DNA of 64,000 nucleotides, taken from NCBI GenBank assembly GCA_022457155.1, contig JAJGOT010000221.1:335001-399000 (forward strand), given 5' to 3'. A program made the position numbers and the translations under genes. Under the pieces are notes generated by a model, which had not been told where the DNA came from, searched no databases, and saw nothing but the letters and a program-made list of their open reading frames with translations. This document shows positions 1 through 11,329 of this stretch, piece by piece; position 1 is the first letter of the stretch; each line of letters begins with the position of its first letter. This stretch comes from Cladopsammia gracilis (lineage: Eukaryota; Cnidaria; Anthozoa; Scleractinia; Dendrophylliidae).

Positions 1-180
1 GCATTTATACCAAGAAGTTCACGTCTTATTTAAGATATGGACAAAATAAGAACAGCTGAAAACCCTGTTTTAAGAAAATGCGCGTCTTTAAATATTTAAG
101 TCGCGTCTAAAATAAAACAGGAACGCTTATTTTGTATTATTTTATACGATCAGCTCGCCTCTTTTTTAAGTCGCGTCTAG
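1..180. repeat. Truncated copy of the TAGGGC-type TIR element
   Basis: This is a diverged match to 4272-4449 (and 13250-13430, 20815-20995), recognised by repeated words such as AAGTTCACGTCTTATTTAAG and the stretch around AAATAAGAACAGCTGAAAAC. Similarity stops near 180, before the right terminus, so it is a fragment. It may be the remnant of a further tandem unit to the left of the window. Confidence 0.7.
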
Positions 181-960
181 TGTGAGTACAGCATTAATCA
201 CCATTAAGAAAATTCTTAGTCGCTTCATGATACAGGATCCGAATTGAAATCGGCCAGTTGTGGACCACCTGGCGAAATGCGAAAAAAAAAAAAAAAAGAT
301 GGATATTGACATTTACCTGCTACATCTATTTTCGCCTTTCGTCTAAGTTACTTAATACCCGTTTGCTTTCCACATGTAAATGCAAAATTTCAAGCACTGG
401 TTATCCTTTGACAGTTAAACAAGACGACGTTTGGGAGATTTCCGAGTGGAATCGCAGGATCGAAAATGAGCGCGAGGATTGCAGTAAAAGATGGCGTCAA
501 AAGAAACGCTCAATCCTTTCGAGCAAACATATTGAATGGAGCTTATTTATAGTTCCTGCTCCAGTGATAAATCAACTTCAGCGTTCCAGAAATTTATTGA
601 AATTATAAACACAGAACAGTTGTTTGATTGAAAAGATAATACACATCATTGATCGCTTGATCGATCATGGCCGGGCCCGGCTCAGGATACCAAAACGAAA
701 TAAAACCAGTCGATTTACACCACTCGCATGGAATTGTCTTAATGTTAAAGTCCTTCCGAATATATTTCGCTTTAAAATGGGAAACTTTCGTGCAAAAACG
801 GCTCGCTTCTTCTTGTAAACAACGAGCTCAAATTACGGCGAGAGCTTAAAATTTGCATAAAAACCTACGCGAACGAGATGTGTTCTGATCTCTGAATTGC
901 GAAGATTGCAACATCCATCTTTGACCTCTGAATGAAAAGAATCTTATTAAAAGTATCGCA
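181..960. other. No gene seen
   Basis: Open stretches here (for example 258-608 and 667-849) have no recognisable domain, start with poor context and include an A-run at about 280-295. I see no splice-flanked exon. It is treated as intergenic or degenerate repeat sequence. Confidence 0.5.
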
Positions 961-1250
961 GTGGCTATTCGTACGGCACCCGTACGCGGACTTCGATTTG
1001 CTATTCGTACGGAAGTATTCTTTGACACGAAAATTTCTGTCACTATGAGTCGCTCGCATGAGTATACAGTGACTCGGCAAATTAGTCTCAGCCAAATCAA
1101 CATCGCTTACCAGAAGCGCTTCGTAAAGCAAAGCGAACATTAATATTCTGGACCAACAAAAGTGAAGAATAACATGGAAAATTGTCGAACGTTTTGGACT
1201 CTCGTACGAATAGCAAATCGAAGTCCGCGTACAGGGTGCCGTACGAACTC
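961..1250. repeat. Inverted-repeat element (MITE-like)
   Basis: About 50 bases at 964-1012 (containing GACTTCGATTTGCTATTCGT) recur as the reverse complement at 1199-1247, with a spacer of about 185 bases. Terminal arms and lack of coding sequence fit a non-autonomous DNA transposon. I could not define a target-site duplication. Confidence 0.6.
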
Positions 1251-1964
1251 TCAATCGGACGTGACGTAAAAAATGTTAACCGTTACTAGGAAACAAGGTT
1301 TATAAATATGCACGAACCCCACTCAAGTGGGGTTCGCATAATTACACACTTGGACCGTGTTGAAGTCGTCATGCGTTTTCCAAAAAATGAATTCCAATAT
1401 AGTTTTCCAAAAATAATTTCCAATATAGTTTTCCAAAAATAATTTCCAATATATTTTTCCAAAACTGAATTCCAATATAGTATTCTAATAGAGTATTCTA
1501 ATAGAGTATTCCAAAAAATGATTCCATTTAATATTTTCATCTGATTTTCCATATGATTGTTCCAACTGATGAAAAGTAGTGATGTACTACATTCTCTGAG
1601 GAAATTGCCTCAGAGTGTAGTACATTACTACTTGTTTTTCCTGGAGCAACACAAAACTTAACATGACAGTAATCATTAAAATTCCACTGAAAACAATACG
1701 TGACAACTCACTTTGTATTTTACCGTGCGTTAAAACATCGCCGAATATATTTTTCGTGCGCAGTTATGATAACTCACGCTTCGGCAAGAAACGCTTTTTG
1801 AAGCGTTTTTTTTCCGATATCCGCAGGTAAGGTGCGAAAATCGAGCTTACAACTTTAGGAAAAGAGGGATCTTCACGTACACAGGAGATCGACCCATCAA
1901 GTATACTGACCATCGACACAAGATAAGAAAACGTTTCATGAGGTGAACATATTTCATATTATTT

Positions 1965-2003
<39 letters not shown>

Positions 2004-2237
2004 TTGTTTCATGTAAGAGGGATGGTAAATTAGTAATAGGATGTTTTCCTTTGTTTTTACTCTATGAAATAAAATTATATTGTTGCTACATTGTACTAAT
2101 TATTCATCCTAACAATTGTTTCGGCACATTTCGGCTAGCTAGCCAAAGCTATATCTCTGCTGGGAAAACACAGTAAGATTAAATTTCTATTTTGGCTGAT
2201 TAGGTCTTTCGTAGATCCTACGTATCGATTACAGCAT

Positions 2238-2840
2238 TAGAGACCTTAAGATCGAGGTTTTTCGGCATTTCCCGCGAACCGCGAACGTCAAGAAGTCACG
2301 TGACCAGTGCCTTGCCGTCAGGTTTGCGGTTGAGGTTCACGTTTGCACGGCTAGACGACGCTCTAGAGGTAAGTGATTTACCGCAAGGTTTTTTGCACCC
2401 TAAAACATCACAATCCCACGTTTGAGAGGAAATACTACTTTTTAGAACTCTTTCCCCTATTAATTATCGAATTCTTTTTCATAGAAATGTAATTTTGAAG
2501 ACAATATCTCAGCTAAAATAGAAGTGAACGAATGAATAAAAACAAACATGGCAGCCGGCTATTTGTTGTTGGAACTGTTTTGCCAGACGGATTACTTTGC
2601 GGTTAAACTACGATAAATAAAGTAAAACAAAAGCCAGTTTCTGATGATATGTGAATGCATTAATGTATATCATGAATGTATACTTTGTTTCCTAGATGGC
2701 TTTGGTAATAGGCATAGGTGAGAAGTAACCCTCAATCTTAAGCTCAGATTATGTTCATGCGGTGAACTCCGAACTGTAAACTGCTGGCCGACGTTTGTGG
2801 TTTGCGGTTTAAGGTGAAACCCTCAATCTTAAGGTTTCTA
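2238..2840. mobile_element. 603-bp TIR element, private to copy A
   Basis: The termini are inverted: TAGAGACCTTAAGATCGAGG at the left and the complement of TAGAAACCTTAAGATTGAGG at the right. Copies B (near 10600) and C (near 19430) read straight across the site, giving two empty-site alleles. The flanks contain TTA, as in PIF/Harbinger-type insertions, but the exact duplication is ambiguous. There is no coding capacity, so it is a MITE. Confidence 0.75.
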
Positions 2841-3345
2841 TTAACGTTTGCGGTCCTTTGCGGATTTTGGTTCTATAAATTAATACGTTTGGAGTAATTA
2901 CGTAGAAAAAAGGTAAAACTAAAACAATAATATTCTGCCGTTAAATTTCGATTACAAAACTCATTACAAAGCTGTTGCTGGTGGCGATATTTACGTTCTC
3001 TGAGCTTTCAAATAACACATGAAGCGATTTTTGGAAGAAACTGGCACATATACCACTCATAACTTTGGAATTATGTACATCATGTGTATATTGCCTTAAT
3101 TACTCATGCGCGAAGCGGCATGAGGTAAGGTTTCGGCTCCGTTTTTCTTGTTATTATTTTTATTTTTGTGTCACGATTTTGCATGCAAATTTATGCACGC
3201 ATTTTTTACTTTGTGCACTTCCGGTTGACGTATTTGCCATTTACACTTCCTGTTTAGTGACTTCCGGCTATTCTCACTTCCGGTAAAAGAGCGTTACTTA
3301 GGTGTCACGACAGAATCTCCTACAACCCTACATACATTACTATGT

Positions 3346-3591
3346 TCACGTTTTGTATATATGACTTAGAAGAATCACTGGCTTCATTGTGGTACAGTCT
3401 TCATGTCCACAACATTCAATAGTAAAAAACGTGGTTTGCAGGAACAATGACTGAATGAAAGGAGTAACTCTTCTCCATGTCGGACATCTTCTTATCATGT
3501 TTAAATTATATCGTAAACTTTTCGTACGCATGCGCATGAGTAAAGACTGCTTGCAGCCTCTTGTTCGATAAAAATCGTCATTTTTCATCAA
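3346..3591 (-). other. Recurrent short peptide-coding stretch (TIECC...CTTMK), copy A
   Basis: The minus strand encodes a peptide containing FTIECCGHEDCTTMKPVILL. A near copy lies in unit C (19866-20069, minus) and a diverged relative with VTIECCINDKCTTMKQVILL lies at 37776-37897 on the plus strand. The peptide is better conserved than the DNA between the distant copies, which suggests coding ancestry. I do not recognise the family, and unit B has lost this part by deletion. Confidence 0.35.
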
Positions 3592-3697
3592 GGTCGAAAT
3601 TACCCGAAAACTCTCAAATGGATAATGTGACTGACAGCTCTTTTAAACATTGTCAGATGTACGAATATGCTTTACATGCTTTACACTTTTGTTATTA

Positions 3698-4487
3698 GGG
3701 CGATTTACAGGTGAAAAAATAAGACGCGTCTTAAATAGGACACGAATTGTATCGTTTATACGTTCGAGTCCTACATAAGATGCGAAGATCATGTATACAT
3801 GTTACCGGTTTTTTTTTTTTTTTTGTGATACAGCCACGTTTACATGCAATGTTACCATTAGCAACAATCTGCAACAATCCAAGATGGTGCGCAATAAGGC
3901 AGGCGAAACGGGGAAATATAAATTGCAAAACAAAAACAAACTATTATTTTTTTATCACTGATCAGTAATTTGCAATTCATATACATGCACTTTAGTGAGC
4001 TCACTAGAAACTTATTAATATACAACATAGATTCATAGCATGGAAATTATTTATCTGCTCAGATGGTCTGCCACTCTCGTCAGGGGCACAGTGAACAGAC
4101 TCGGTAGAGAGATTAATTTCAGCAAAACATTCTTCCCGAAGTAATAAATATGTGCACGAGAGACACGTAAACTTACGATGAAATTGACGACGCGAGAGAG
4201 CGGTCAGTGACTCGTCAGAGAAATATGTTGTTACTCACGCGCACTTATAGTTCACGTCTTATTTAGGACGCGGAACCATTTATACGAGGAAGTTCACGTC
4301 TTATTTAAGACGCGGACAAAATAAGAACAGCTGAAAACCCCGTTTTAAGATAAGACACGCCTTATTTAAGGCACGTCTAAAATAAGACAGGAACGCTTAT
4401 TTTGTACTATTTATACGACCACTTCGCGTCTTTCTTAAGTCGCGTCTTAGATAGGACGTGTCTTATTTTCTCCTGCATAAATGGCCC
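3698..4487. mobile_element. 790-bp TAGGGC TIR element, copy in unit A
   Basis: The left end, GGGCGATTTACAGGTGAAAA followed by AATAAGACGCGTCTTA, matches the complement of the right end (..TAAGACACGTCTTATTTTCTCC..GCCC). TA dinucleotides flank both ends. The interior repeats the palindromic word AAGACGCGTCTT several times and has no transposase. It is a non-autonomous TA-flanked DNA transposon that was duplicated with the host unit. Confidence 0.7.
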
Positions 4488-5010
4488 TATCGTCGATATT
4501 TTTAAACTAGAATTCCTTTGGATACCTACCTGCCTCTTCGGCACTGCTCTTTAAAACTTGTTTTTTTTTCTCAATTCTCCGGTCCTCTGATATGTTTTTC
4601 TTGCCTCTTAATTACACTATTTGCAATGAACAAGTAAAAATCTATTCAGTCGATCCGAGGAGACTCGCGCTATAGTTTAACCTCTTTAACATGAAGGCAA
4701 AAATGAATAAAGCTGATTGCAATAATACAAACTTTTTCACGGTTTAGATGCTTCTTTGACAGTTATTTGTCATTATGATGTTGCAATATTATCTAAATTG
4801 TATCAGTTGTCAATATTTTAAATACAAAAAAAATATGCAATGCAGCATGGGTTACGTCAATGATCTTGGTTTCCTAAATACTCGAAAAAAAATGTTTCTG
4901 AACTGATGTACTGATAGTTTAAATACAGTAATTTTGTTTGTATTTTATTTATTTTTGTCTATATTGCATTTGTAAGAAAACTAACATTTAAACATTTACA
5001 CAATCTAAGT

Positions 5011-5313
5011 GTGGTGGAGGCAGGGTGGTCTAGTGGTTAGCGCGTCGGACTTTCAACCTGAAGGTCGGTGGTTCGAGCCTGATCTCTGCCGTCGTGTTGT
5101 TTCCTTAGAGAAGAAACTTTACTCCACACTGTCTCTCTACACCCAGGTGTATAAATGGGTACCGGCGACAAAATGCTGGGGGTAACCCTGCGATGGACTA
5201 GCATCCCATCCAGGGGGTGGGGGGGGTAGCAATATTCCTAGTTGCTTCATGCTACAGAAACCGGGTTAAGCTCCGGCCGTGTGGGCCATCCGTGGCTCGT
5301 GTGCGACTTTACC
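5011..5313 (+). mobile_element. tRNA-derived SINE with 15-bp target-site duplication
   Basis: The head resembles a tRNA, with an A box TGGTCTAGTGG (5026-5036) and a B box GGTTCGAGCCT (5070-5080). A non-tRNA body follows, ending in CGACTTTACC. The element is flanked by direct copies of TTACACAATCTAAGT at 4996-5010 and 5314-5328. Unit B has this sequence once, without the insert (near 13955), so the insertion came after the duplication. A box plus B box plus a long target duplication is diagnostic of LINE-mobilised SINEs. Confidence 0.92.
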
Positions 5314-5455
5314 TTACACAATCTAAGTACATGAAAGAGAAAGAAACTAAAAACACAAAAATGACAAATGTACGAAAAACTGCTTAAAGTAGTATAATTT
5401 ATGATTAAAGCGGCTTGAGTTGAGATAAAAAAATGATATATTTGGTGACAAAAAT

Positions 5456-6045
5456 CTAAGAAGAAATAAGAGCGATTAAGGGCTCCCACTTTTGATAGTG
5501 ATAACTAAGGTTATTTCTCTCGCTCGCCATGGAGTATTCTATTTGGTATGTATTGTTAATTCGCTCGAGTAATAATTGTGGGGTTAAAATCTTGTTACCA
5601 AGTTTACAGAAGTGAAGGAGATATTTGCTTTCCAAGATAATATAGTTAATTAATTTGCTATTACTTTCTAGATTATGAATTCCAAAAATAACATCTCTAA
5701 TTTCTAAATGCTTGGTAAGCTTTAATTTATCTTTACATATCATTTCCACTTCATTCCAAAATAGTCTCACTCTTGCATGGGCATTGGAAAAGAAAATGTT
5801 CAAGAGTTTCGATACCTGTTTTGCACCAATAGCACAAAGGAGATTCGACTTTTTTAAACTTGTTAAGCTTATCATTTGTATACATGATCCTATTTAATAT
5901 TTTGTATTGAAATTCGCGCAGTTTAGTGCTCAAGGTTATTTGAATAGGTAAAAGGAATATAGCTTTCCAATTTACTTGAAAACAATCAGTGTTATAGGTT
6001 TCTTGCTTGCGCCATAGTAGATATAAGTTGTATGTTCACCGCCAC
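5456..6045 (-). pseudogene. LINE reverse transcriptase C-terminal fragment, copy A
   Basis: The minus strand encodes the tail of an L1/Tx1-like LINE polyprotein. It reads KLREFQYKILNRIMYTNDKL, then CYWCKTGIETLEHFLFQCP (a Cys-Cys-His-Cys knuckle), then ARVRLFWNEVEMICKDK and a C-terminal helical stretch. A frameshift near 5790 splits it into two frames. No polymerase domain or endonuclease remains, so it is a 5'-truncated dead copy. The near-identical copy in unit B (14096-14660) shares the frameshift, so the damage preceded the duplication. Clade assignment rests on the knuckle and the FQYKILNRI motif. Confidence 0.75.
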
Positions 6046-6084
6046 GGGAGGTACGGTAAGAGGGGAGTGGCTGATGTCATGATC

Positions 6085-6330
6085 CCTTGTGCTGACGTCA
6101 TGGGTTAAAAATAGGTAGAGATGACATCATAATCTATTTTAGGTCAATGGGGAGTCGGGATCGAGGATTAGCTGACGTCATGATTCCTAGAGGTGAGATC
6201 ATGGGTAAAACATGTGTAGAGATGACATCATAATCTATCTTAAGTCAATGGGGAGTTGGAAATGAATCACATCATAATCTATTTTAAGTCAATGGATTGT
6301 CGGGAATAAATGTCGTCATATTCTATTTTT
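6085..6330. repeat. Short tandem repeat with TGACGTCA motifs, copy A
   Basis: A unit of about 101 bases containing GCTGACGTCATG and GATGACATCATAATCTAT is repeated about two and a half times. The same array is at 14712-14970 in unit B. TGACGTCA matches a CRE/ATF site, but it could simply be part of the repeat. Confidence 0.6.
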
Positions 6331-7110
6331 AACTCGAGAGACACATTGGAGTAGAATGATGTAATATGATTATTTTTAGATTGTTGATTTAATAATTTTA
6401 ATGGTTATAAATTGAAAAGGATGCTCTATGAAAAGTTAAAATGGTAGTGATCTCGAAGCTAATATGGGTATTACTCTCTCGTTTCTTCGAATCCGGTTTG
6501 ATCGATATCGTTTTTTAGCAAGAAGTATAAGTTTTACTTCAAAGGAAGGAAAGAGGGGGAACATGGAAACGAGGCAAAGTGCAGCAGAGCGAGAAATTAA
6601 TTAAAAAGTCAAAACTGCCGTACCGCTTGATCGCGCGTATTATACAATGGATTAACAAAGACATACAAGCAGATTATAATAGTTCTTGGATAGTTTATTT
6701 TTATAGTTACTCAATAAACAGACAAAATATCTAAGAAATGGTTGCACTTGCTAGTCTCTATGTCGATTTTCAGTTTGCCAGCCATTACCAACTTTAAGTA
6801 TTGATAACATGACTTTACCAGATCGCCTTCAAAGATCAAACTTTTAATTATGCGAACACTGAACTCTAAATTTGCATGGAAAATTAGCACCATTGCTAAA
6901 ACAATAAACCCGCACTCTGTTCAAGTTCAAATAAATTTAAAAATAACAAAATGCATTAAGGTTTCATCAAATCATTATGTCGATCAACAAAAGCTGTTTT
7001 ATTTAGAACAACTCAAATCCATGTACTACACAAATGATAAGGAAATCAAGAACAAAATGTTAGAATGAAATAACTTACGGACATAGCGCGAATTCACTAT
7101 AAGGCCGTAT

Positions 7111-8066
7111 TGCAGTCCTAAAGCTTTGTTGGCTTTCTTCGGAAAGCAAAGGTTTCCCTTAAAAACGACTTTACGTTTGGTTCATCTTCGTGTTCTTAAA
7201 TCCACTTTGTTTTACCGTTCGAATAATGTGGTGTCATATATACAAAAAAGTTACTAGATAACCGTATTTACTGTTGTGATCAAATGTTAGGGGTACAGAA
7301 AGGGTATAGGAGGGATACAGGAATTTCACCACCACTACCACCACAATTCTATTGATTTCACCACCACCGCCGCCACCACAACCACCACAACCACCACAAT
7401 TATATTGTTTTCACCACCACCGCCACCACCATAATTCTATTGTTTTCACCACCACCTCCACCTCCACCTCCTCAAGAATCTACAGGCTAAGAGAAAGTAT
7501 TTGTGGATTGCTTAAAATGTTAATAAAATATGTCTATAAAGCTGATCACAAATACTTTCTCTTAACCTGTAGATCCTTGAGGAGGAGGAGGAGGAGGAAG
7601 AGGAGGAGGAGGAGGAGGAGGAGGAGGAGGAGGAGGAGGAGGAAACCATAGAATTGAGGAGGAGGAGGAGGAGGAGGAGGAGGAGGAGGAGGAGGTGTTG
7701 GAGGAGGAGGAGGAGAAAACAATGGAATTATGGTGGTGGCGATGGTGGTGAAAACAATAGAATTATGGTGGTGGCGGTGGTGGTGAACACAATATAATTG
7801 TGGTGGTGGCGGCGGCGGTGGTGGTGGAATCAATAGAATTGTGGTGGTAGTGGTGGTGAAATCTCCTGTATCCCTCCTATACCCTTTCTGTACCCCTATC
7901 ATTTGAACACAACAGTAAATACGGTTGTCTAGTTACTTTTTTATATATGACACCACATTATCTAAAACAAAGTGGATTTAAGAACACGAAGATAAACCAA
8001 ACGTAAAGTCGTTATTAAGGGAAACCTTTGCTTTCCGAAGAAAGCCAACAAAGCTTTAGGACTGCA
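7111..8066. mobile_element. Foldback element with mirrored simple-sequence arms, copy A
   Basis: Terminal inverted repeats of about 150 bases begin TGCAGTCCTAAAGC at 7111 and end with its complement at 8066. The inversion continues inward: CCACCACC and CTCCACCTCC tracts in the left arm face (GGA)n and GGTGGTGG tracts in the right arm, and ACAGGCTAAGAGAAAGTATT faces its complement across a centre near 7520. Nearly the whole 956 bases can form one hairpin. No transposase is present. It ends unit A, and a matching copy ends unit B. Confidence 0.85.
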
Positions 8067-8073
8067 AATAAAT

Positions 8074-9056
8074 GTATTTTCACGTGTTACAAGATGTTTT
8101 TTAAGGCATTGCGAGATTCGCACGCCTCAGCGTGCTTCTGTTGTTTGTCTGTTATTCCATTGTTTCAGATGTGTATATAAGAGTGAATCAGAATTCATTC
8201 TCCCTCTCTCTCTCGCAGAACCAATCGAGTTTACAACGTATTATATTGTATATTTCCGTGACGTCCGATTCAACGAGGTCAAACGGTTCAACACGCGGTG
8301 AATTTTTTCACGGTGCACTAGTTTCTTCGCGAGTCGGCTATCGTCGGTTCGGAAAGGTTAAACGACGGCGACGCGCGGTGAATATTCTTCTGACGTTCAG
8401 TCTTAAACTCCGACTGTCGAACAGGCGAATCTTGTGATTATTCAGCGAATCTTTGGCTTGTTTAAATTGTTTCTGAACACGCGGCTTAAAGCGAAGGAGA
8501 AGCAGATGGAGTCGAAGCTGTCGAAGAGCAAGATAGAGAAAGACACGGCCGAATTAAAATTCAAAGGAAACCAGAAACAATTCAAGTTTTACGTCCAGTT
8601 AGATTCTGTTTTGAACCGAATTCGGAGTGCCACCAACCCGCCGAATATTCTACAAATTAACAACGTTTATATAATGTTGCTGAAGGCAAAACCCTATCCC
8701 ATAGTCATCAAAATTCCCGACAGGATTAAAGAAGGCCGGCTGGTGTTAGACGACTTGGCGTCTGGTCCGCAAGGCGAGAAGAAGTCAGGAAAGCGAAGGA
8801 ATCCGCTAGCAGAAAAAGCAAGACAAACTCCGCTGGAAGACGTAACGAAGACAAGAATCCGAAATATCCTGCTGGTAATTAGCTTTTGGTGGTGAGTTCT
8901 TACTCGCGTTCGATGTTTGCGCGTTTACTTTGTAATTTCTTTTAGGATTCTGCTTGGGAGAATCCAACCATATTCTTGTTGCAGTTTTATGTCTGCGTTA
9001 CAGGGCGTTTAAGGCGAAAATAATTTACGTTCGTTTGAACGTAGTGAATTAGAACG
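8074..9056 (+). mobile_element. 983-bp insertion flanked by TAAAT, retroelement-like
   Basis: Unit B reads GCAAATAAATAAACTTTGG straight through, whereas here 983 bases interrupt it with TAAAT at both edges (8069-8073 and 9057-9061). The insert has a possible TATA box (TATATAAGAG near 8173) and an open frame at 8434-8895. A 5-bp duplication fits an LTR- or integrase-type insertion, but the ends are not TG..CA. It could be an LTR plus a gag fragment, or a non-autonomous derivative. Confidence 0.6.
8434..8895 (+). CDS. Possible gag-like open frame in the 983-bp insert
   Basis: The 153-codon frame encodes a lysine-rich N-terminal half with a probable coiled coil (KEKQMESKLSKSKIEKDTAE), then ELKFKGNQKQFKFYVQLDSV, and a basic C terminus. 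The GNQKQF.F pattern reminds me of N-terminal gag-like regions of cnidarian retroelements, but I cannot name the family. A GGTGAGT donor-like sequence lies at the end (8889-8895), so the frame may be an exon. It lies wholly inside the insertion and so is unlikely to be a host gene. Confidence 0.35.
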   Translation: MIIQRIFGLFKLFLNTRLKAKEKQMESKLSKSKIEKDTAELKFKGNQKQFKFYVQLDSVLNRIRSATNPPNILQINNVYIMLLKAKPYPIVIKIPDRIKEGRLVLDDLASGPQGEKKSGKRRNPLAEKARQTPLEDVTKTRIRNILLVISFWW

Positions 9057-9507
9057 TAAATAAACTTTGGTAGTAAAGTTTACTGAATAAGTTTACTGAA
9101 AAAGTTTACTCGAGCACATATTATTTATAAAAAATCTTCACTGCAATCTGATTGGTTGAAAAAGACTTCCTGTTTTTCTAAGAATCCAAGACTTTCTGTT
9201 TTCCGAGAATGTAACGCTATGGTGATTTTTCCTGTTTTGATAATGTGGATATTTAAACGCTTTACAATTGTGAAAAACATAGTTTTGTTTGATTTTCTAT
9301 GCAATATTTCTATTTATTTTTTATGCGACTATGTCACGCAATGAGCACATTCAGACATAACATTTTTAAACGCACCATTACGTTATAAAACAAAAGAATT
9401 CTATATTTTCCAAAAAATGAATTCCAATATAGTTTTCCAAAAATAATTTCCAATATAGTTTTCCAAAAATAATTTCCGATATAGTTTTCGAAAAATGAAT
9501 TCCAATA

Positions 9508-9900
9508 CACCAATATCACGCTAGCATGGCATGAAAATATATTTAATTTAATTTGGAAAAGAGTCCAGTATCAAAATCAGCACATCAATATTAGTCAAAC
9601 TGTAAAGTTTCGTAAAGATTGCTCGTATACTGATGGAGATATGAGCTTTTGAAACTTAGTACTCTGGCCTAATTTTTGCAAAGAACACGAAACACGAAAA
9701 ACGAAAACGAGGCTGGACGGGCAATCTATGCCCGTCCACCATACGTTTCTTTGTAAAAATGCTCAGTTTCAAAATTTTATATCTTCGTCAGTTTTACAAA
9801 ACTCTGTAGTTTTACTAATATCGATATGCTGAATTTGATGCTGGGCTCTTTTTCCCAATAAACCAAGTATATTTTGTGCCATGCTAGGGTGATATTGGTC
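9508..9900. mobile_element. Palindromic MITE, copy in unit B
   Basis: The inverted ends are CACCAATATCACGCTAGCAT at the left and its near complement at the right. The centre is a short palindrome, GGACGGGCAATCTATGCCCG. Unit A has an uninterrupted sequence at the equivalent site (near 1480), while unit C carries the same element at 18321-18725. The element is therefore older than the B/C split but absent from A. Confidence 0.75.
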
Positions 9901-11329
9901 TATATAGTATTCTAATAGAGTATTCTAATAGAGTATTCCAAAAAATGATTCCATTTAATATTTTCATTTCATTTTCCATATGATTTTTCCAACTGATGAA
10001 AAGTAGTGATGTACGACATTCCTGAGGAAATTGCCTCAGAGTGTAGTACATTACTACTTGTTTTACCTGCAGCAACACAAAACTTAACATGACAGTAATC
10101 ATTAAAATTCCACTGAAAACAATACGTGACAACTCACTTTGTATTTTACCGTGCGTTAAAATATCGCCGAATATATTTTGCGTGCGCAGCTATGATAACT
10201 CACGCTTCGGCAAGAAACGCTTTTTGAAGCGATATCCACAGGTAAGGTGCGAAAATCGAGCTGACAACTTTAAGAAAAGAGGGATCTTCACGTACACAGA
10301 AGATCGACCCATCAAGTATACTGACCATCGACACGAGATAAGAAAACTTTTCATGAGGTGAACATATTTAATATTATTTTTTGTTATTGTTATTATTATT
10401 ATTATTTTTGGTTTCATGTAAGAGGGATGGTAGATTAGTTATAGAATGTTTTCCTTTGTTTTTACTAATTATTCACCCTAACAATTGTTTCGGCACATTT
10501 CGGCTAGCTTGCTAAAGCTATATCTCTGCTGGGAAAACAAGTAAGATTAAATTTCTATTTTGGCTGATTAGGTCTTTCGTAGATCCTACGTATCGTTTAC
10601 AGCATTATCGTTTGTGGTCCTTGGCAGATTTTGGTTCTATAAATTAAAACGCTTGGAGTAATTACGTAGAAAAAAGGTAAAACTAAAATAATAATATTCT
10701 GCCGTTAAATTTCGATTACAAAACTCATCACAAAGCTGTTGCTGGTGGCGATATTTACGTTCTCTGAGCTTTCAAATAACACATGAAGCGATTTTTGGAA
10801 GAAACTGGCACATATACCACTCATAACCTTGGAATTATGTACATCATCTGTATATTGCCTTAATTAAGGTTTCGGCTCCGTTATTCTTGTTATTATTTTT
10901 ATTTTTTGTGTCACGATTTTGGATGCAAATTTATGCACGCATATTTTACTTTGTGCACTTCCGGTTTACGTATTTGCCATTTACACTTCCTGTTTAGTGA
11001 CTTCCGTCTACCATTAGCAACAATCTGCAACAATCCAAGATGGTGCGCAATAAGGCAGACGAAACGGGGAAATATAAATTGCAAAACAAAAACAAACTAT
11101 TATTTTTTATCACTGATCAGTAATTTGCAATTCATATACATGCACTTTAGTGAGCTCACTAGAAACTTATTAATATACAACATAGATTCATAGCATGGAA
11201 ATTATTTATCTGCTCAGATGGTCTGTCACTCTCGTCAGGGGCACAGTGAACAGACTCGGTAGAGAAATTAATTTCAGCAAAACATTCTTCCCGAAGTAAT
11301 AAATATGTGCACGAGAGACACGTAAACTT

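Larger units (their letters stand above)
1379..8066. repeat. Long tandem segment, copy A
   Basis: This segment matches copy B (from about 9404) and copy C (from about 18218) in the same order and orientation. Shared landmarks are the AATTCCAATATAG motif series, the block at 1655-1810, the (ATT)n tract at 1967-2003, the TAGGGC TIR element, the LINE tail at 5456-6045 and the terminal foldback element. The A-to-B offset at one landmark (1663 versus 10089) is 8426 bases. Private to A are the insertions at 2238-2840 and 5011-5313. The left boundary is unclear because A lacks the 340 bases that begin B and C. Confidence 0.85.

Noticed and set aside
6711..6893. 60-codon minus-strand frame identical in units A and B
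   Set aside because: Identity reflects the tandem duplication; there is no independent evidence of coding.
7352..7902. Proline-rich and arginine-rich frames in the foldback element
   Set aside because: These are translations of CCA/TCC/GGA triplet repeats.
10089..10361. 90-codon frame starting MTVIIKIPLKTIRDNS, seen again at 18915-19187
   Set aside because: It is conserved only because the segment is duplicated. The A copy is shifted out of frame by an inserted T-run near 1809, and no domain is recognisable.
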